Shown piece after piece: positions 25,428 through 33,784 of a stretch of 40,021 bases of DNA. The notes beneath the pieces are model-generated. The model was not told where the DNA came from. It worked only from the letters and a program-made list of their open reading frames with translations, and did no database searches. Position 1 is the first letter of the stretch. Each line of letters opens with the position of its first letter. A program made the translations under genes and the position numbers. Origin of the DNA: DTU032 sp964346175 (GTDB lineage: Bacteria; Bacillota; Clostridia; Saccharofermentanales; DTU023); the NCBI GenBank assembly GCA_964346175.1, contig CAYFTG010000014.1, positions 1 to 40,021 on the forward strand, read 5' to 3'.

Positions 25428-28241
25428 TCATTCTTCATCGATGTTTAAGATCTCAGAACTGCGCAGCTTGTGTGTAATTTCTCGGACATCACTTGTCGCT
25501 GCGAAGTTCTCTTTTTCATTATCCGCTAAAGTTTGAGCAATGGATGTAATAGGTGTTTCAGCAGAGGCTTGCTTTTTTCTTCGGTACAGATAGAAGAGAC
25601 AGCCTAAGGCCGCAAGAAGCGAGATAAGCAATCCAAGGTAAAAGCCGGGCGGCGTAAACTTAGCCTCAATCTGATGCTCGCCTGCAGCAAGCGGTATCAG
25701 GATGAAGCTGTCACGAATGGCTGTGGTTTCTACTACTTCATTGTCGACCTTAACCTTCCAGCCGGGATGGGCAAAAGTAGGGATGAATGCAAAACCTTGT
25801 TCCGGTGCCCGAATCGTCCCACTAAAGCTGCGATCAGTCTGCTCCAGGTTTTCCAAGGCTGCAGATTTGTATGTGTTTATGGATTCCTCGAAGGCAGCCT
25901 GATTAAACTTGACCAAGTAGGCATTGAACTCGCCATCAATCTGCTCATTGCGACCAATATTGACGCGAAAATGGATCGTATCGCCTGCTTCTACCTGACC
26001 CAGATCTATCATACCGTTAGTTTTGCCACCGAGATGAAAAAACTCTGTTCCGTCACGCAGAAAGCCGTTGACGTTTTTAATCCCGACACTGATATCATCC
26101 CAAGCCAGGTAATAAGAGGCAGTCTCCGGAGCCGTGGCATAGAGGAAAGCCCAATCCGAATCTGTAGCACTAGCATAGAACTGATCGCCATTAAGACCTC
26201 GCTCCTCCACATAAGCGCCTTCATTCAACCAAGCTTGGAGCGGTAAAGGTTCGAAAACCTGCTGCTCTGAACCACCCAGCAAATAATTCAGTCGATTCTG
26301 CACTGCGAAAGGAGACTCAGCTATCTCCTGCACATTGATGTCAGTAGCCGTGCGCGCCACAAAGAAGCCGAAGGGCAAGGCATAATCGTTTCTATATAAT
26401 TTGAAATCAGTACCGCCTGGGACTTCAGTCCGTACATCCTCACGAATGACCGTGTCCCAAGGCCTGAAGAGATACTCTATCCCCATGATGCTGTCCATCA
26501 GAATGCTGGATTCCTTATACTGAAAACTGTTTACTCCATTAGTGGGATAGCCCAGATCCTCCATAAACTGAATCGGCGCTTCCTGAAAGGTGGAGGCGAA
26601 AACACTAAAACCATTAGAAGAAAAAAGCATCGGATCATTGACCGTCGTATCGGGCAGGATCTCGAAGCGGGTGTAGGGATTATCGCTTTGTTCCTTGATT
26701 TCATCAATTTTGCTGCTAATCTCTCGCGCCTTGGCATTGTCTGTGTAATGGATGCGATCTCCTAGCGGGTAGCGTTTTTGCAGATCACTAATACCACCGC
26801 TGACATTAATTAGTAGTTCCAAGAGCATGACTGCCACTAGGGCTATCGTTCCCATCCGAAAGAGCTGCTGCCGCGGCTGCCGTGCCTGCACGTGCGGGCG
26901 AATACTTAAGACAATTAGGTACAGTCCCAATAAGAGCAAGGTGGCTACAAGCCGCCAGACCGCGGCTCCTTCTTGAGTCTGATTCCACTCACGCAAAAGC
27001 ACTGCCGCAAGAATGATCCCGGCCATTCCCACTGCGGGGGTAATACCGTGAGCTCGCACCTCCGGCAGAGCCTTATAGCCCATCATCAGCAGCAGAAGCA
27101 CGAGTACGAAAGCGTAGCGGTAATCGAGCGAGTTCGGGTAGTGGAAACCGTGCCATGAGAAATCAAGAATGGCGCTATAAAAGCTAATGAAAAGGAAAGC
27201 GATCAAAGCGGCGTGGGCGATTTTGCTCTTTCTCTTAATACGTTTGCTGAGGAAAAAGTAGGGCAAGAGTAACAGCGGCAGCAAACCGACATAGATATTG
27301 GGCAAGCCTGACATCACATTCGGTTCGCGCAAGATTTCCAGCTGACCTAGGTGGTCAAACATGCTGTCGGAGAAAGTCCCCCAGCCCGGGAAAGCATCGC
27401 CTGCGGCGGATGTAATTGATAAAGCTCGAGCCGTCGGCACCAACACCACTGCCGCCAGCAAAACTGCAAGCGCTGACAGCAGGATGATCTCGCTCAACTT
27501 CAAAAAGAACTCTTGCCGGGATTTTTTCGTCATATAAGGGGCCAAGAGCACCAGCGCATAGAGTGCGATGAAAACGCAAGCGAAGAAGGCCGAATAATAG
27601 TTAAACATCAACATCAGGGCGACGGATATAACGAACAGCCGCCGTTCGCCATAACGGACTAGGCGGATCAGCCCCAGAACCGCCAAGGGGAACATGATCA
27701 GGGTATCTAGCCACATGATGTTCCAGCTATACGCGAGAACGAAATTGGACAAGGCGTAGAAAGCCGCAAACAGGATGCTGCTGCGGTCTTTTTTCCGGAA
27801 GCCGAAGTTCAGCAGGCAATGGAAGCTGGCGCCCATTAGACCGATTTTGACCAAGGTGATGAACAGAACCGCTTCAGACACATACGCTCGGGGGAAAATG
27901 AGCATAATCAGGTTTATAGGGCTCGCCAGATAATAGGTGAATAGAGGGAAAAAGCTGGTACCCAGGCCACCTGACCAAGAAAAGAAAAGCGATTCAAAGG
28001 ACGATAGCTTCCGTCCGTAATCCACCAAAAACGGCGCATACTGATGGTAGAGGTCAATCGTTAATAGATGTCGATTGCCAAAAGGAAAAAGCCCATAGAA
28101 CGCATATGAGATGTAAAAAATTACAAGAGGCAGCGCAAAAGCAAGTAGACAGTCTCGCCTGAACTTCGTACGTTCTTGCCTTTCAATCAGGTTCATCAGC
28201 AATCTCAATTCTTTAGTGCTCGGACTCGCCGCCTTCTTCAT
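25428..28241 (-). CDS. YfhO family integral membrane protein
   Basis: The 937-residue product matches the YfhO family, GT-C-like membrane proteins linked in Listeria and Bacillus to glycosylation of teichoic acids. The start region has the family block FPFGNRHLLTIDLYHQYAPFL and FSWSGGLGTSFFPLFTYYLASPINL. Roughly the first 460 residues are multi-spanning. A large extracytoplasmic region follows (about 480-855), then one C-terminal membrane segment (GLLISLLAALGCLFYLYRR) and a short charged tail. The 28241 start overlaps the upstream coiled-coil gene by 29 bp; ATG at 28196 is an alternative and neither has a strong ribosome site. The sugar donor and acceptor are unknown. Confidence 0.88.
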   Translation of the reverse strand: MKKAASPSTKELRLLMNLIERQERTKFRRDCLLAFALPLVIFYISYAFYGLFPFGNRHLLTIDLYHQYAPFLVDYGRKLSSFESLFFSWSGGLGTSFFPLFTYYLASPINLIMLIFPRAYVSEAVLFITLVKIGLMGASFHCLLNFGFRKKDRSSILFAAFYALSNFVLAYSWNIMWLDTLIMFPLAVLGLIRLVRYGERRLFVISVALMLMFNYYSAFFACVFIALYALVLLAPYMTKKSRQEFFLKLSEIILLSALAVLLAAVVLVPTARALSITSAAGDAFPGWGTFSDSMFDHLGQLEILREPNVMSGLPNIYVGLLPLLLLPYFFLSKRIKRKSKIAHAALIAFLFISFYSAILDFSWHGFHYPNSLDYRYAFVLVLLLLMMGYKALPEVRAHGITPAVGMAGIILAAVLLREWNQTQEGAAVWRLVATLLLLGLYLIVLSIRPHVQARQPRQQLFRMGTIALVAVMLLELLINVSGGISDLQKRYPLGDRIHYTDNAKAREISSKIDEIKEQSDNPYTRFEILPDTTVNDPMLFSSNGFSVFASTFQEAPIQFMEDLGYPTNGVNSFQYKESSILMDSIMGIEYLFRPWDTVIREDVRTEVPGGTDFKLYRNDYALPFGFFVARTATDINVQEIAESPFAVQNRLNYLLGGSEQQVFEPLPLQAWLNEGAYVEERGLNGDQFYASATDSDWAFLYATAPETASYYLAWDDISVGIKNVNGFLRDGTEFFHLGGKTNGMIDLGQVEAGDTIHFRVNIGRNEQIDGEFNAYLVKFNQAAFEESINTYKSAALENLEQTDRSFSGTIRAPEQGFAFIPTFAHPGWKVKVDNEVVETTAIRDSFILIPLAAGEHQIEAKFTPPGFYLGLLISLLAALGCLFYLYRRKKQASAETPITSIAQTLADNEKENFAATSDVREITHKLRSSEILNIDEE

Positions 28242-29271
28242 AAGCCAGGCCTTCGAGGATATCGTCCTCAGGCTTTACACCTTCTTCTGATGCAATCAGC
28301 TCTTCCGGCTGCCATTCAGTTTCCGGGTGCCAAACATCGTCTGAATGCTCTTCCTGCTCTGCATCCTCTTGCTCCTCTTCGTGGTGCACCTCCGGCTGCC
28401 AGTACTCGTCCTCTTTCTGCCACTCTTCCTCTGTCTCATCCTCTTGCTCATAGCGATCCAAGACAGCATCCACCTGATCGTTATGGCTGCGATCCAAAGC
28501 TGTAGCGGCCATATCCTCGCCTGTTTCAGCAAATTTGAGCACTTCAAACAATAGCTTCCTACTCTGACTGAGATATTCACGATGTTCCAGACAGGCCTGT
28601 GCCAGTTCATCTAATTCTTCAGTTAAAACTTGGATATCCTTTTTCGCTTTGCTCTCTTCCTCTTTACTAAGAGCACGGCCGAGGAGGATTTCCTGATCAA
28701 TCTTGGCCCGGGCGTCGTCGATCAGCCTAGCACCTTCAAGCCTAGCTTCGCGCAGAATAGCTGACGCCTGATCCATGGTTTCTTGGCGTTGTTCTTCTTC
28801 TGTCTTTTGCTTCTGCAGTTCTGCGTTCTCCTGCTTTAACTCCGACACTTCGCTTTGGAGCTTTTTCAGTTCATTCTGGTAATCCAACTTCTCTTGATTG
28901 AGAGCTTTAACTGCATTGTGTTCGCGGCCTTTGGCCTCATGCGCTTCTCTTTCAACGGCTTGCAGTTCGCGCTGCAAGGCTTCGATCGTTGATTGTGCAA
29001 TTTTCATTTGCTCCAGCAAAGAATTCTCATCAGGATAATCTTCTGCAATACCTTCCTCTTTAGCGAAATTACTGATAACGCCGCGTTCAGTTTCCGAGAC
29101 CATCTGCTCTGTCAAGCCCGAGCACACATCTCTCGCTTTATTGATCAAGGCACGGAATTGCTCGAAGACATCATCGCGATCGTAACCACCAAAGGTCACA
29201 GTTTTCAGCTGCAAGTCCTGAATGTACTCCAGCATCTCTTCATCAAATTGTACTTCTATTGATTTTTTCAC
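28213..29271 (-). CDS. DivIVA-like coiled-coil protein with acidic tail carrying W-x-P-E repeats
   Basis: A 352-residue protein. The N-terminus (VTFGGYDRDDVFEQFRALINKA, split here around Gly28-Tyr30) resembles the DivIVA lipid-binding and dimerisation domain, usually RGYDxxEVDxFL. A long coiled coil spans about 83-240. The C-terminal roughly 80 residues are strongly acidic and repeat a tryptophan motif: W284-QKE, W291-QPE, W314-HPE and W320-QPE. DivIVA-type proteins bind curved membrane at poles or septa and recruit partners, so a scaffold role is inferred. It overlaps yfhO by 29 bp, which suggests a shared envelope function. Divergent from the adhesin gene. Confidence 0.75.
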   Translation of the reverse strand: MKKSIEVQFDEEMLEYIQDLQLKTVTFGGYDRDDVFEQFRALINKARDVCSGLTEQMVSETERGVISNFAKEEGIAEDYPDENSLLEQMKIAQSTIEALQRELQAVEREAHEAKGREHNAVKALNQEKLDYQNELKKLQSEVSELKQENAELQKQKTEEEQRQETMDQASAILREARLEGARLIDDARAKIDQEILLGRALSKEEESKAKKDIQVLTEELDELAQACLEHREYLSQSRKLLFEVLKFAETGEDMAATALDRSHNDQVDAVLDRYEQEDETEEEWQKEDEYWQPEVHHEEEQEDAEQEEHSDDVWHPETEWQPEELIASEEGVKPEDDILEGLAYEEGGESEH

Positions 29272-29325
29272 CTAAACGTCCCCCTTAGACTTTTTAGAAT
29301 TTTAAAAAAGAAAACACTTACGAGC

Positions 29326-29331
29326 ATTATA
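29326..29331 (-). promoter_or_regulatory. -10 box of the DivIVA-like gene
   Basis: A perfect TATAAT on the minus strand, 55 bp upstream of the DivIVA-like start. The -35 is weak (TTTGTT-type about 16 bp upstream), so only the -10 is given. Confidence 0.45.
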
Positions 29332-29403
29332 CCCAAAGCTGTCGTCTAACAAAATGGCTGATTTTGTCATTTCTTGGCTGGACAAATCCCCTTTCTCCAC
29401 TGC

Positions 29404-29424
29404 CCTACTTCTGTAAAAAGTAGG
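29404..29424 (+). promoter_or_regulatory. Hairpin in the adhesin leader
   Basis: A 7-bp perfect stem CCTACTT / AAGTAGG with a 7-nt loop, followed by A-rich sequence and then AAAGGAG and the adhesin ATG. It could stabilise the mRNA or act in control; it is not a terminator for the plus strand. Confidence 0.35.
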
Positions 29425-29458
29425 TAGACAAAAAAAGATGTCCTGAAAGGAGAAATTA

Positions 29459-32431
29459 ATGAAACGAAAAATACAAACATTTTGCTCTTTAGTCTTGCTA
29501 GCAGCGCTAATTTTTAGCTTAGCGCCATTTCCGGTTCATGCTAAGGAAGAGCCACATGCTTTAAGCAAACAACTCAATTACGATTATTTCTTCCAAGTGT
29601 CTCATAGTGCCAAGGATCTTCATGCGCAGGGTAATGAAAATAAGATGAAGATCGGCAATCGGCATGCCTTTTGTGTAGAACCGCACGTGCTCAACCGGCA
29701 CGGAGATCAATATTCCGCTCCGATAGCTTCTCTTGATTATTTCAATGACAGCCGGACTGTAAACCGACTCTCTTACATTATAAGTAAGGGTTACGAAACG
29801 ACGGCTCAAACTTGGCGCGATGTGCTCATCACGAAACTCGCTGTCTACTGCGAGCTCGGCTGGACTGTGGATTTCGTTCAGGATAATAGAGACCGGAGTG
29901 TTGTGACTAATGAAATTAGACAGGAGATTCAGACCTTACAAGCAGCGGCCGGCTCTTATCTCACACCGGCAAAGTTATCTTCCAATCGTGTACAGTGTTT
30001 CCCCGGCAAAAGCTATGAGCTAACGGATAGCCAGGGAGTCTTGAGTGAGTACCGGATCAAGACAAGTCCAGCAGGAGTCAGCGCCAGCATTGACAAGAAC
30101 AAGCTGCGTATAAGCACAAAGGCAAACGCTCGCAGCGGTCAGATTGTTTTGGAAAAAGAAAATATCTACACCGGAGATAGCGTCGTCTATATCAGTAACG
30201 ATCAACAAAACCTCTTCGTAGCAGGCCAATTGATTGACATGGACACCGTCGTCACCGTAGATATTACGCCCCTGTCATCGTTAAAGTTGATCAAGAGTGA
30301 CCTCGACACAGGACTTCCGTTGGCGGGAGTCAAGTTCGAGCTGGCCCTCAACAAGAGCTTCAGCCAAGGCAGAAGAGAGGCTGTGACTAATAGTAAAGGG
30401 GAAATTGTTTTTTCCGGGCTGGAGCTAGCGCAGAGTACGACGCTGTATCTGCGGGAAATCTCTACACCGAAAAACTACAAAGTCGATAAAACCATTCACG
30501 AAATCAGGATGAATCCGGGGGAGGACAAGGTCTTCGAAGTGGATAACATTCCTGAGCGTGGCCATCTCTTAATCAAGAAGTATGATCAGGATACGGACAC
30601 CGCACCGATAGAGGGTGTTCGCTTTCAAATCGCTAGGGATGAAGAGTTCACGATCGGAGTGCAGGAGGCCAGCACGGATGGAAAAGGCGAGCTACTCTTC
30701 CCCGATCTCAAATTATTAGAAGGTGAAACCATCTACGCCCGCGAAATCGCCGTACCCGCAGATTACATCCTTGATCCAAGTGTGCAGACTGTTCAGCTGA
30801 AAGCCGATCAGACAGTGGAGCTTATCTTCCAAAATGAAATGAAGACAGCCTCGGTCAGTCTGATCAAACACGATGTTGAAACCGGACTCCCTTTGGCCGG
30901 AGCCACCTTCGAACTGGCGCAAGATCCTGATTTCACTCTCGGTCGCCAAGTGGGTGAGAGCAATTCCGCCGGTCAAATCACCTTCCCTAACATCGACTGC
31001 CACTTAGGCCGGACTGTATATATAAGGGAAATAGAGGCACCTCAATACTACGAGTTGGACGATCGTGTTCACGAGCTAGAGATCGTTCCCGGAGATGAAA
31101 TTGTCCTCGAAATGAACAACACGCCTGAACGCGGCGACCTTTTGATCAAAAAATACGATCAGGATACAGATAATGCGCCGATTGAAGGCGTTATTTTCGA
31201 GATTGCGAGAGATGAAGACTTTTTGATCGGAGTACAGGAAGCCAGCACGGATGAAAGAGGAGAGCTCCATTTCCCCGATCTCAAACTGCTGGAAGGTGAG
31301 ACCATCTATGCCAGAGAGATCGCCGTACCTTCGGACTACATCCTTGATCCAAGAGTTCAAACCGTGCAGCTTATTGCTAATCAGACGGTGGAACTAATCT
31401 TCCAAAATGAAATGAAGACAGCCTCGGTCAGTCTGATCAAACACGATATTGAAACCGGACTTCCTTTGGCCGGAGCGACATTTGAGCTGGCACAAGATCC
31501 GGACTTTACTCTCGGCCGCCAAGAAGCCGTAAGCACTGCCGCCGGCGAAATCATTTTCCCTGATATCGATTGCCACCTAGGCAGGACTGTATATATAAGA
31601 GAGATAAAAGCACCTCAACTCTATGAGCTGGACGAACAAATTCATGAACTGGAGATCGTTCCCGGAGATGAAATCATCCTAGAAATGTACAACGCTCCTG
31701 AGCGCGGCGACCTTTTAATCAAGAAATTCGATCTGGATACCGACAATGCTCCGATCGAGGGCGTTCGCTTCGAAATCGCCAGAGATGAAGACTTCACGAT
31801 CGGAGTAAAGGAAGCCAGCACGAACGAGAAGGGTGAGCTCCTCTTCCCCGACCTTAAGCTGCTTGAAGGCGAGACTGTCTATGTCAGAGAAAAAGAAGCT
31901 GCTGCAGGTTTCATCATCGATCAGAGCGTGCAGAGCGTGCGCTTGCTCGCAGGGGAAACTGTGGACTTGGAATTCTCCAACCAAGCCAGTGAATTTAACT
32001 TGATAAAAACCGATGATAAAGGAGAGCTTCTAGCCGATGTCGCCTTTAAGTTTTTCGATGACGATGGCGAAGAAATAAAGTTCAGCTTAGAAAACGGAAT
32101 CTATCGACCCGATTGTGACGGTGAAATTTCCGATCTACGCACAGATGCGGCAGGCAAAATTGTGATCCGTTATCTTCCTCTAGGCAGCTACAGCTTTCAA
32201 GAAAGTGAAACCTTAGAAGGTTTTACGTTGGACCCGACTCGCTACGACTTTGAGCTGGACGAAAGCACCTCGAGTACTACTCCCTTAGAAATGATCATCA
32301 AAAATTACAAATTACCACAGAGCGGAGAGTACATCTCCTCGCTACCTCTAATCCTAATTATCGCTTCATTTATCTCTATTTCTATATTGGTTCTACTCCG
32401 CAGAAAGCTTGCCGCCTGGCGCCGCTCTTGA
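29459..32431 (+). CDS. LPxTG-type cell-wall adhesin with thioester-like domain and CnaB repeats
   Basis: A 990-residue surface protein. Residues 1-28 form a Sec signal peptide ending VHA. About 35-270 resemble a thioester adhesion domain: Cys72 in AFCVEP and, near GY..., the TQxAIW-type block, which here reads TKLAVY with Lys126 in place of Gln. Then come seven SpaA/CnaB-type domains starting near 273, 369, 465, 560, 656, 751 and 845, each opening with an LIKxD strand. The end is a sortase signal LPQSG (952-956), a hydrophobic segment and RRKLAAWRRS. Other SpaA-type domains stiffen through Lys-Asn isopeptides. AAAGGAG precedes the ATG. No sortase gene is in the window. Likely a host- or matrix-binding adhesin. 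Confidence 0.9.
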   Translation: MKRKIQTFCSLVLLAALIFSLAPFPVHAKEEPHALSKQLNYDYFFQVSHSAKDLHAQGNENKMKIGNRHAFCVEPHVLNRHGDQYSAPIASLDYFNDSRTVNRLSYIISKGYETTAQTWRDVLITKLAVYCELGWTVDFVQDNRDRSVVTNEIRQEIQTLQAAAGSYLTPAKLSSNRVQCFPGKSYELTDSQGVLSEYRIKTSPAGVSASIDKNKLRISTKANARSGQIVLEKENIYTGDSVVYISNDQQNLFVAGQLIDMDTVVTVDITPLSSLKLIKSDLDTGLPLAGVKFELALNKSFSQGRREAVTNSKGEIVFSGLELAQSTTLYLREISTPKNYKVDKTIHEIRMNPGEDKVFEVDNIPERGHLLIKKYDQDTDTAPIEGVRFQIARDEEFTIGVQEASTDGKGELLFPDLKLLEGETIYAREIAVPADYILDPSVQTVQLKADQTVELIFQNEMKTASVSLIKHDVETGLPLAGATFELAQDPDFTLGRQVGESNSAGQITFPNIDCHLGRTVYIREIEAPQYYELDDRVHELEIVPGDEIVLEMNNTPERGDLLIKKYDQDTDNAPIEGVIFEIARDEDFLIGVQEASTDERGELHFPDLKLLEGETIYAREIAVPSDYILDPRVQTVQLIANQTVELIFQNEMKTASVSLIKHDIETGLPLAGATFELAQDPDFTLGRQEAVSTAAGEIIFPDIDCHLGRTVYIREIKAPQLYELDEQIHELEIVPGDEIILEMYNAPERGDLLIKKFDLDTDNAPIEGVRFEIARDEDFTIGVKEASTNEKGELLFPDLKLLEGETVYVREKEAAAGFIIDQSVQSVRLLAGETVDLEFSNQASEFNLIKTDDKGELLADVAFKFFDDDGEEIKFSLENGIYRPDCDGEISDLRTDAAGKIVIRYLPLGSYSFQESETLEGFTLDPTRYDFELDESTSSTTPLEMIIKNYKLPQSGEYISSLPLILIIASFISISILVLLRRKLAAWRRS
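30288..31990 (+). repeat. Three tandem 573-bp units in the adhesin gene
   Basis: The strand-opening codons for the A-type domain occur at 30288, 30861 and 31434, and those for the B-type domain at 30571, 31144 and 31717. All successive spacings are exactly 573 bp (191 codons). Units 1 and 2 plus 2 and 3 share long near-identical stretches, for example around 30839 and 31412. The absence of any indel indicates recent duplication or strong length constraint. Confidence 0.9.
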
Positions 32432-32470
32432 AAGAATAATCTCGAAGAACTATAATTAATCTGCGTCTTA

Positions 32471-32493
32471 GGGAGTGCTTATCACGCACTCCC
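32471..32493 (+). terminator. Hairpin after the adhesin gene, cut by the gap
   Basis: An 8-bp perfect stem GGGAGTGC / GCACTCCC with a 7-nt loop, 40 bp past the adhesin stop. The unknown bases begin two nucleotides after it, so the expected T-run cannot be seen. Confidence 0.65.
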
Positions 32494-32495
32494 TG

Positions 32496-32595
32496 NNNNN
32501 NNNNNNNNNNNNNNNNNNNNNNNNNNNNNNNNNNNNNNNNNNNNNNNNNNNNNNNNNNNNNNNNNNNNNNNNNNNNNNNNNNNNNNNNNNNNNNN
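32496..32595. other. Assembly gap of 100 N
   Basis: Exactly 100 unknown bases, a conventional placeholder for a scaffold join of unknown or estimated size. The adhesin region to the left and the opine-dehydrogenase region to the right are on different contigs. Confidence 0.98.
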
Positions 32596-32597
32596 TG

Positions 32598-32660
32598 CCA
32601 CGTGCTCGTATCGAACGTGATTATCAAATGTCGACAGCCGATTTTACATTAGTACTTTAA
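32598..32660 (+). CDS. Possible 3' end of a gene lost in the gap
   Basis: Right after the gap an open frame encodes about 20 residues (PRARIERDYQMSTADFTLVL) up to a TAA, 56 bp before the next start on the same strand. It may be the C-terminus of a gene belonging to the following operon. It is too short to recognise and could be chance. Confidence 0.25.
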   Translation, partial: PRARIERDYQMSTADFTLVL

Positions 32661-32716
32661 AGTTCTAAATATTGACGAATCAACTTATAGCAATCTATTT
32701 ATCTGGGGAGGTCATC

Positions 32717-33772
32717 ATGAAAACTACTATTATTGGGGCAGGTAACACAGGACTAGCAATGGCCGCGCATTTAGCTTTCGCCGGCAATGAAGTCTTCATT
32801 TATGATAACGACCGGGAAACAGTCAATTTGCTGCAGGAGACTAAATCTATTCGCTGCTCCGGAGCTTTACAGGGTACTGCCACGATCAATAATGCCTCTA
32901 CGGACATCGTTCCCGCAGTTGAAGATACCGATTTAGTGATAATTATGACGCCGGCCTTTGCCCATAAGGAGCTGGCCATACTGCTCGGTCAAACACTGAA
33001 GAAAGAAGTTCCCATAATACTCAGCCCCGGCCGCACCTGTGGCGCCTTGGAGTTCGGGCACTATTTCGCTTTGCATAATAATTCAATTAAACCTCTCATC
33101 GCGGAGACGCAAACCGTAATCCACACGGCCCGTCGCTACACTGCCAACAGTGTCTATGTCATCGCAATTAAGGACTCCGTTTATCTGGCCAGTCTCGAAG
33201 CCGGACGCAGCCAGGACATCTTGTCGCAGCTGCCCGCTGTCATAAGTAATCATTTTAGCCCGGCCAAATCCATCGTTCAGACGTCCATCGGCAACACCGG
33301 TATGGTTCTGCACTGTGCTCCGATCTTACTGAACAGCGGTTGGACTGAGAACCCGGAAATAGGCTTCCGGCATTACTACGACGGTATATCGCCACGGATC
33401 GCCAAGTTTTTAGAGAAAATCGACCACGAACGTATTCAGGTTTCCAAGGCCATGGCTTGCGAAGTAATCAGCACTTATGACTGGCTCAATCGCAGTTATC
33501 ACTCCGAAGGCGAGAACCTCTACGAACGCATTCAAGATACCCCGGCCTATGAAGCGATCGATGCTCCCAGCACCTTGGATCATCGCTACATTTACGAGGA
33601 TGTTCCCTACGGCCTCGTTCCACTTGAGGCTTTAGGTAAGCTCCACGGCATTGATATGAAATATACGACTCTGATAATTGATCTGGCTTCAGCTTTGATG
33701 GACTTGGACTTTCGCGAGCAAGGACGCAATTTGTGCACTTTTGACTTGCAGAAGCTTAGTCCAAACTCTTAG
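32717..33772 (+). CDS. Opine (octopine/nopaline) dehydrogenase family protein
   Basis: The 351-residue product resembles NAD/NADP octopine/nopaline dehydrogenases, which reductively join an amino acid and a 2-oxo acid or reverse this. The Rossmann start TTIIGAGNTGLAMAAHLAFAG (split, GxGxxG-type) and the C-terminal domain block SIGNTGMVLHCAPILLNSG are seen; the latter matches the family's N-x-x-x-x-x-H region holding the catalytic histidine. ATG at 32717 is chosen for GGGGAGG upstream and the immediate Rossmann strand. It lies 12 bp before the B12-binding protein and is clearly coupled to it. The substrates are unknown, and ketopantoate-reductase-like relatives are an alternative. Confidence 0.82.
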   Translation: MKTTIIGAGNTGLAMAAHLAFAGNEVFIYDNDRETVNLLQETKSIRCSGALQGTATINNASTDIVPAVEDTDLVIIMTPAFAHKELAILLGQTLKKEVPIILSPGRTCGALEFGHYFALHNNSIKPLIAETQTVIHTARRYTANSVYVIAIKDSVYLASLEAGRSQDILSQLPAVISNHFSPAKSIVQTSIGNTGMVLHCAPILLNSGWTENPEIGFRHYYDGISPRIAKFLEKIDHERIQVSKAMACEVISTYDWLNRSYHSEGENLYERIQDTPAYEAIDAPSTLDHRYIYEDVPYGLVPLEALGKLHGIDMKYTTLIIDLASALMDLDFREQGRNLCTFDLQKLSPNS

Positions 33773-33784
33773 GAAGGAGCAGTA

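Noticed and set aside
25674..26246. 190-residue plus-strand frame inside yfhO
   Set aside because: It is antisense to a convincing membrane protein, with no ribosome site and no domain.
32475..32660. Open frames running through the N gap
   Set aside because: Reading across unknown bases is an artefact; only the short frame after the gap could be real.
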